Source: Sanguinoderma infundibulare | Lineage: Eukaryota > Basidiomycota > Agaricomycetes > Polyporales > Polyporaceae | Direction: 5' to 3' | Length of the DNA stretch: 64,000 nt | Assembly: GCA_032821775.1 (NCBI GenBank) | Contig: JAVLRN010000003.1 | Span: forward strand, 3,472,001 to 3,536,000 | Shown here: positions 57,780 through 64,000 of the stretch, piece after piece | Layout: each line of letters opens with the position of its first letter | How positions within the stretch are numbered: position 1 is the stretch's first letter | Notes under the pieces: generated by a model | Told to the model about the DNA's origin: nothing | Seen by the model: only the letters and a program-made list of their open reading frames with translations | The model's database searches: none | Program-made: the position numbers and the translations under genes

Positions 57780-58440
57780 ATGTGCTGCGGTGAGGATGGA
57801 CTACTGATCGCGATCGGTCTTGTATCAGCCCAACGACGTTTACCCAGGCTTGTACCAGGTTCCCGAGGGCGCCGGGATGGTAAGTGGTCCTCTCCTTCAT
57901 GCGCTCAGCATTCCGTCGCACGATGTGAGCACGATGTCCCTGCAAGGACTCATGTCACCATCTGATGCCATCGTTTCCAGCCTCGTGTCCCCAGCGGATT
58001 CGTACCCACCAATGCTCTGCTCGCCCGCGTCCTCGCATAGTGGTCCCTTCACGCCCGCCGACGTGCTCCTGATGATGCAGCTCTCCGTTCCATAGGAGGA
58101 CGTCTCGGAGGGCCACGAAGCCGACAACGAGGTGAGTGAGATACCGTTCGTGTTCTGGCCTTCGGAGACCCTCTGGGCGAACATGGAGGGCCTCATGCCG
58201 GAAGACTTCAACCTCGGGTCGATCCCACCCGTCGAGCTAGGCCAAGTGCAGTTCGAAGCGATGCCGCAGCCAAACGCCATCGACACTGCGGCGTACGGCG
58301 AGTGGGGGCTCGCGCTGTTTGCCGACGAGGAGCCCACTTCTCTTCCCCCACCTCCCATGTCTTCGCTCATTGCATGCTACGCCACCCACGGGTGTTACAC
58401 CCCTCTCCTTTCCTCCACGACATCCCCATTTCCTCTTGTT
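57780..58440 (+). pseudogene. Unidentified gene fragment in the insert, plus strand
   Basis: Plus-strand segments include YPGLYQVPEGAGMVSGPLLH, a Ser/Pro-rich part (SPADSYPPMLCSPASSHSGP), then after a TAG and a possible junction PEDFNLGSIPPVELGQVQFE and AAYGEWGLALFADEE. This resembles the acidic, Pro-rich C-terminus of a transcription factor, but no DNA-binding domain is visible. It is probably a partial host-gene copy inside the insert. Confidence 0.35.
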
Positions 58441-58747
58441 CTTCTTCTTGTGTCTTTACAATCTGTATTGTCAGGCTGTAGTATGTACATGAAATATATA
58501 ATGTTTGCATCCAAATGGATAAGCTGAGGCTGAGGGGTGATCAAACTTCCTCAAGTAGCACAAAAGTAGTGCTGAGTACTACAACTGCTGTTTCCGATAG
58601 TGCATATTATTATAATTGTAAAGATGTCCCTGCATGTTAGGACAATATTAGTACTAATTATATCAAATTAGACCCAATTAGATTCATAGTAGCTCCATTA
58701 GATCATATTTTTACTAAATGCATTGAATTAGCTTGAGATGTTTTTCC

Positions 58748-61700
58748 TGATGTGCCCGCCCGCGCGTCCACATCACCATTATTCACACATGAGCCATCTG
58801 TATAGACCTCCACTGTGATTCCAGGTATGTGGAAGGGTTTTGGCGGCCACCTTGTGGGGCACAGCCTTGGGCTTTCTGATTCTACAAAGACCCTGAAGCT
58901 GTCAGCTAGTTGGTCGCCATCACTGATGGACAGATCGAAAAGTATGTGGTCATTTGACTGTCATGCCTGGTCATTCGCCTCCCATTGTCGCTTTGTAATT
59001 GTTAGGTCATCCATTGGGCAGTCCCGCTCTGGTTTTCAGAGCGGGTTCATCCAGGAAAGCAGCCATTGTGCCGCTTCTGCACATCTGTTTGGGTCATCAC
59101 ACCCTCTCCTCACTCGGTCATCATTGCAGTCGTTGCACTGGCAATTAGTGTGCCGCACGTGGGTCCGGGTTTCCAGTCTTTGCACCACGTTTGCGCATGT
59201 GGCTATGTGCAGCGCATCATGTTTTTCATGAAGGCATTTACTGGCTCTCAAGTTTGCCATGCTTCGTCCACCTGTCAAGCCTATGTGATACCATGCTGGC
59301 ATCAGGGCTTTGGCACTCTCTGTCGGGTTTGCCGCCTCAAGCTTAACACCATATTTGTCAGTGGCCTTGACCATGCAGCATAGATCGTATGGTAGCCCAG
59401 CCTTCTGTCTTGTACTGACCTTCCATGTCTGGAGGTAAGGGTTTATTCGTACTCGCTGGTCCATGGGTTTGCTCGGCGCTTCAATCACTTTTGCCATCAT
59501 TTTATCCACCATTAGGGCCCACATTGGTCTGGTCGGCGAGATGTCCAGGTAATTGCGCAGCCAGACTAGGTCAATGGCTTCGTTTTGGGCGGCGATGTCC
59601 AGCAGCCCAAGTCCGCCCTCTTCAATTGTTTTGAACAGCGTGTCCTGTCCAATTCTTGGGTGGGCATCCCTGTCCCAGACGAAGCCTAGTATCATCTTGT
59701 TGAGCTGTTTCTTGACACCGATGGGCATCCCTATAGCTCGGGTGAGGAACTGTGTTCTACCACCCACATCCATCTGTATTGCTAACTTTTATCCATGCAT
59801 CGTTGGCTTACACCTTCCCCAGATGTCCAGCCATTTTTGAACTATCTCTAGGATGCCTGTCCATTGCGCATCAAGATCAATACCATTTCCGATCCAGCCC
59901 CCAAGGGACCGTATCGCCTCACCATTGCATGCAATCCTCAGGTCCCATGGGAGCGTTCGGCCAAGCGTAGTCAAACTTGTTCGGTTGCATAGTTTCTCCT
60001 GGAACTTGGGGCTGCCCACCAGGACCCCTTCAGTCTTTTCAGCATTAAATTTGGCCTGGGCAGCTCTGCACCATTCAGTGAGTACTCGTACCAACTCATT
60101 GTAGTCGTCTGTCTCATTGAGGTAGACAGTCGTGTCATCTGCAAAGAGTCTAGCTATTAACTGTTCCAAAGCCCCAGAGATTTTGAATCCTCAGATGCCG
60201 CATGCTCTGAGCACGCATGCCAGCAGCTCAATCGCAAAGTCAAAAAGGGGGCAAGACATGGGGTCTCCTTGTCTGGCCCCTCTCGTTATCTGGAAGAATG
60301 GGCTGGCCTCCCCGTTCACCATCACAATGCTCCTGGCACAGGTGTATAGGTGTTTGATGGTCCGTATGAGTGTTTGGGGTATGTTTATTCTCTTGAGCAC
60401 CTTCCATAGATATTCATGATTGATTTTATCGTATGCTTTCTCCTGGTCCAGTGCTACAATCATTCCGTTGATCTCTTCAGCCTTAGCATAGTCTGTGACC
60501 AGCTTTGCAAACTTTATGTGTCCAAAAATGCTGCGACCCAGAATAAAACCTGCCTGGTCCAGGTGTATAAGCCCACTTGCAACGCTTGACATCTAGGATG
60601 CAAGCACCCGGGTCATGGTCTTGTAGTCCATGTTGAGTAGGGTGATTGGCCTGTAGTTTTCAATCTCTCAAGCACTTTTCTTTAACTTATAGATTGGGCA
60701 GATCCAACCATCTGCAAAACCAGTGTCCTTTGCGACACCATACTGTTCAATGTCATTAAAAACCTGGGTGAGTGCTGCCACCATTTTGACGGGTTCCTTT
60801 CCCTTTCGGGTGTTGTCCTCCTCCATTTTAGCATAGGTTTTCCAAACTTCCACTGGGAGGCCATTGAGGCCAGGCGCCTTCCCAGTTGATGACTCTCGGA
60901 TCGCTGTTCACACCTCCTCGCATGTGATGCGACCCACTAGCCTTTCATTCTCTGCACAGTTGAGCTTCACTGTAAGGGGGCATAGTGCCTTTTCAGTGTC
61001 TCGCTCATACTGATCCTCCACTAACTCATCATCTCTCTGCAGGCCATCATAGAAGTCTCTTGCGATTGCCATCATCTCGCGTGTACTTCTGGTATACAAC
61101 TCTCGATTTGCAGTTGGGTCCTGGGGCTGCGCTAGTTCAGGGATCACGGTGCTTGTTTGGGGGTTTGCATTAAGGCACATCCAATATTTCATAATCATCT
61201 CCCCTTGCATCCAGTCATTTGCTTCGACATGTTGGTGCTACCCCCTGAATCTCTTAAGCTCTAACTGCATGAGCCGATCCTGCAGGATTGCAGCATCATA
61301 CACCAAATCGTGAGTGTCCTCTGCAGTCTGCCTGTTTAGTGTGTCAGCGAGATCTCTCTGGGTTGCAGTGATTCGCCTGTCTAATTTGGGCATTTTGCTC
61401 TTTGCTCGCTCGCACCCTGCTGTTGCTAGCTTTTGTTTAAAATCCATGAACAGAGTTTGTGCATTTTGCTCATCTGTTCGGACGTCAGTGTTAATCAAGC
61501 TGTCCTGCAGCTCAGTGCCAAGGCTCCTCATCGTCTTAAGGAAATCGGTGTCATGGAGGAGGTCCTGTGGCAGACACCATCTGCCTTTGCCAATGTGTGG
61601 TGCCTGGAACTTTGCAATGGACATTGTTGGCATTCTGTGGTCAGTTCTGATTCCTGAGTCATGTATTTCCCAGTCTCTGGTTTGCTGTTCTAGGGTCCAT

Positions 61701-62470
61701 GCAACATAGATTCTATCAATCCAGGATTGACTTCCCGTGCTTATCTGCATGTAAGTATAGCCTCGTGTTTGGGGGTTCTCATTGCGCCATCCATCGACTA
61801 TGTCAAGCATTTGCACAAGGTCCAGCAAGGCCTCGACTGCTTGCGGGTGGTTGGGGTGCACTGGCAACCTATCAAGCGTGTCTGCTACAACATTTGTATC
61901 ACCCAGCATTACATCAGGTTTTGGAAGAGTGCCATCCACTCTCATCCCCAGCAGTTGCCACCAGAAATCCGCATTTTCTGCTGGGTCATTTGGTGCGTAA
62001 ATATTTAGTATGGCTAGCTTTCTGTCTGCTGACCATGGGATTTTAACCAGGAGAGCCCTCCCGGGTATAATCTCTTTTGCCTCAAGGCCATCTTCGGAAA
62101 CTAGCCTTTTGTTCATCGCCACTGCAACTCCTCATCCCCCTGTTGGGTTGAGCGGGTCGGCACTGGATATGACAAACATTGTTGCTCTGAACAGGTCATT
62201 AAGCCCTCCAGCATGCTCTTCCATTAGATGCGTTTCCTGCAGTGCAAGTATAGCTATTCTCGAGTCTTGTATTATTTGGTTGACTCTTAATCACTTGTCA
62301 TTTATCCTTCCCATTGGGCCTGCACCGCTACCACCCCTCATGTTGAGGCTCACTATTTTGAGTCTCCCTTTCGTTAGCCTTTTCCACTTTCGTCCACCCT
62401 TGCTCCGATTGGTTTGCGGGCCCCGGGATGTGGGTTCCTCGCTCCCGGTGCAGTCTCAGGTGCTGCCATT
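58748..62470 (-). mobile_element. LINE retrotransposon, 5' part (endonuclease, RT, start of RNase H)
   Basis: On the minus strand the order is endonuclease, reverse transcriptase, then the start of RNase H. The endonuclease begins near 62400 (KGRLKIVSLNMRGG, AILALQETHLMEEHAGGL) and includes ILNIYAPNDP, VMLGDTNVV and SGIRTDHRM. The RT has ENYRPITLLNMDYKTMTRVL, ALDQEKAYDKINHEYLW, GARQGDPMSCPLFDFAIE and the catalytic LFADDTTVYLN. After FVWDRDAHPRIG and a Cys/His-rich region comes EVYTDGSCVNNGDVDARAG, where the insert begins. At least five in-frame stops break the frame, so it is inactive. The layout matches Tad/I-like fungal LINEs. Confidence 0.88.
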
Positions 62471-64000
62471 CTCATAGTCATGATCTACAGCGGGGGAGGA
62501 GACACCCATCCTATCCCCACCTCCCATGTCCTCGAGGTGCATTATTCCAGTACTGGTCGAGCTGTCCATATATGTTATGTCATTGTTTGTAATATTCGCA
62601 GTTGCATCGTCAGCTAAGGCACAACCATTCCCCCAGCTCAAGATAGTGTTCCCTCCATTGCAGGTGGCATGGGGTGTGCAAAGTGAGCTTGCAGAGGGCT
62701 CCGATGTACTACATCCCTTTGGCCCCATGGCCCGGCTTGCCATATCTAAATAGATAACTGTCACATGCACTCAGGGGCTTTCCTGTGCCCACGTAAGTGT
62801 TATAAGCCAGTATATTAGGCCCCCGAGTAACCAAACTGGGTGCTCCCCACAACACATACTGCATTACATGGTGGGGCCAGTGTGCAAGGGTGGATGGTCG
62901 GTCATACTCATCCATCGCATTATCTTATGAAGTCGTTCACTCATTCTAGCCTCGCCGAAGCAACCGTTGATCACCCAGTGAAACAGTCCCTTTCAGTGGG
63001 CCAGGAAACAGAATCGCGCTCGGGACCGGGCACACACTGCAACATTTCTCCTCTATGGCGACTTGAAGACTTGGTACTCATGCGGATGTTCATACTGGCG
63101 GCAGCCCCCTTTCGACTCCAGCATCATAGTCACATCCTGGTTAGTCTGGGTCAGGGTTGCTTCAGTTGCCATCGTGGACTTGGAACGGTGTAGGGTCCCC
63201 TACGTGCCCTGTGCCCAGAATCTTCGCATTCCACGTGGTTCCCTCTCGCACCGATCGGTCACCACCGTACGCACCATACACGACTCGGGTCCTTGGCCTT
63301 CCGCATCATGCAGGCTCTTCGGCTACCACGCGTATCTACCGTGCAGTTATCACACATCGTGCGTGTCCCCCTTCGACCGCGTGGCTCCTCTTCCTTGCAG
63401 CCTGATTACGTACATGGATTACGGGTGCCCTCGCACTCAGAGATCATTCAGTATGTCCTCGATCATATGCACATCTCATTACATGCCACAGGACATGCGG
63501 TGGCATGGCACGGTGCCTCACGGCTAGGCCTCCGATCGGTTTAGTATGGTGCGTGGCTATCTTCGACATGGTCACGATGCGTCGATCACGGTTACGTGTT
63601 GTACCCAGCATGTACAGGATTCTTTGGCTCTTTTATGATACTGCACGTTTCAGCTCGCAGTTGTTAGGTAGTTCTGTCGCAGGTGTCTCTTGGACTCTCT
63701 TTTAGGTTACAGTATGGTTCCACATGGTCTCTGTAGCTACGTTTCAGAGCTGTGGTAGTCTAGTGGTGTTTGTGCCACTGCATGGTATGCGCAGTGTGTC
63801 CCCTTTGTACTTAGTTTTGGATTGGTGTATGGATTCCCCAGGTTACCCCGGGGCCTCAGATCTCTCATCTCTCATACCTGCGTGCATATGACTCTCTTCG
63901 GGCTCTGAGTAGCCTCTCCACATCGACTTTGAGCCTCTCTTCATCAGTACATTGTGTGATTGCACGTACTCCGCATCATTCTTCCTCCGTAGTGCCCGTG
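62471..64000. other. Unassigned end region, possibly LINE 5' sequence
   Basis: Directly before the endonuclease on the minus strand, an open frame at 62456-62770 could be the end of a LINE first ORF or linker, but no nucleic-acid-binding knuckle is visible. From about 62900 to 64000 I see only short, unrelated frames and no recognisable domain, repeat array or RNA gene. It is likely repeat-derived. Confidence 0.4.

Larger units (their letters stand above)
56092..58747. mobile_element. About 2.66-kb inverted-repeat-bounded insert inside the LINE
   Basis: Both ends start GGAAAAAC when read inward and continue to a shared GCTAATT. The left end reads GGAAAAACCTCCCCAGG then CTAATT, the right end (reverse complement) GGAAAAACATCTCAAG then CTAATT, about 19 matches in 22-23 positions. 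Both sides have AT-rich subterminal sequence (56130-56330 and 58540-58740) that shares AGTAGTGCT, unlike the GC-rich genome. The insert splits the LINE RNase H domain: ARAG lies on one side and LWYGPNNPQN on the other, and the two halves make a continuous domain once it is removed. No transposase is seen. I infer a non-autonomous DNA transposon; target duplication could not be fixed. Confidence 0.6.

Noticed and set aside
1..64000. CRISPR arrays, bacterial operons, riboswitches
   Set aside because: The sequence is clearly eukaryotic with spliceosomal introns and shows no regularly spaced direct repeats.

Overview
This window looks like a piece of a GC-rich basidiomycete mushroom genome (Agaricomycetes-like). 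The evidence is intron-dense genes with mostly 50-60 nt GT-AG introns, short intergenic gaps, frequent divergent gene pairs, a myosin-motor chitin synthase, two DUF6534-type membrane-protein loci, UstYa-like remnants, and a LINE retrotransposon. Gene models were joined by eye from reading frames and GT/AG sites. Where exon lengths could be summed they stay in frame: the chitin synthase gives 1984 codons in nine exons, and the Whi3-like gene 1107 codons in three.

The first 50 kb is a conserved housekeeping block. In order it holds: the 3' end of beta'-COP (SEC27); a chitin synthase with myosin motor, cytochrome-b5-like and DEK_C domains; a decayed DUF6534 locus; a TMEM135-like membrane protein; a small Pro-rich membrane protein; a Whi3-like two-RRM protein; PP4 regulatory subunit 3 (PSY2, minus); a THYN1/EVE protein; acyl-protein thioesterase (minus); TRM10; an NDUFAF5-like methyltransferase (minus); a large three-finger C2H2 protein; a long disordered protein whose N-terminus resembles an H2B-H2A histone-fold pair; the Pol I second-largest subunit (RPA135, minus); and NUP98. 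Four divergent pairs share 196-313 bp between start codons. Several genes serve core trafficking and nuclear functions (COPI, nuclear pore, rRNA synthesis, tRNA methylation, PP4), and nothing suggests a metabolic cluster.

From 49.5 kb the character changes. There are two UstYa-like fragments in opposite orientation, a second DUF6534 gene with many tiny exons, and then a degenerate minus-strand LINE (endonuclease, reverse transcriptase, RNase H, poly-A end at 54.68 kb). The LINE's RNase H domain is interrupted by about 2.66 kb of foreign DNA (56092-58747). This insert is bounded by imperfect inverted repeats, is AT-rich at both ends, and carries gene-like fragments on both strands. Most LINE stop codons are TGA at positions where an Arg CGA is expected, which suggests CpG decay. 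The last 1.5 kb could not be assigned.

The points most worth checking are the histone-fold doublet protein, the nested inverted-repeat insert, the NUP98 stop exactly after His-Phe, and the run of 16-25 nt exons in the EVE-domain gene.
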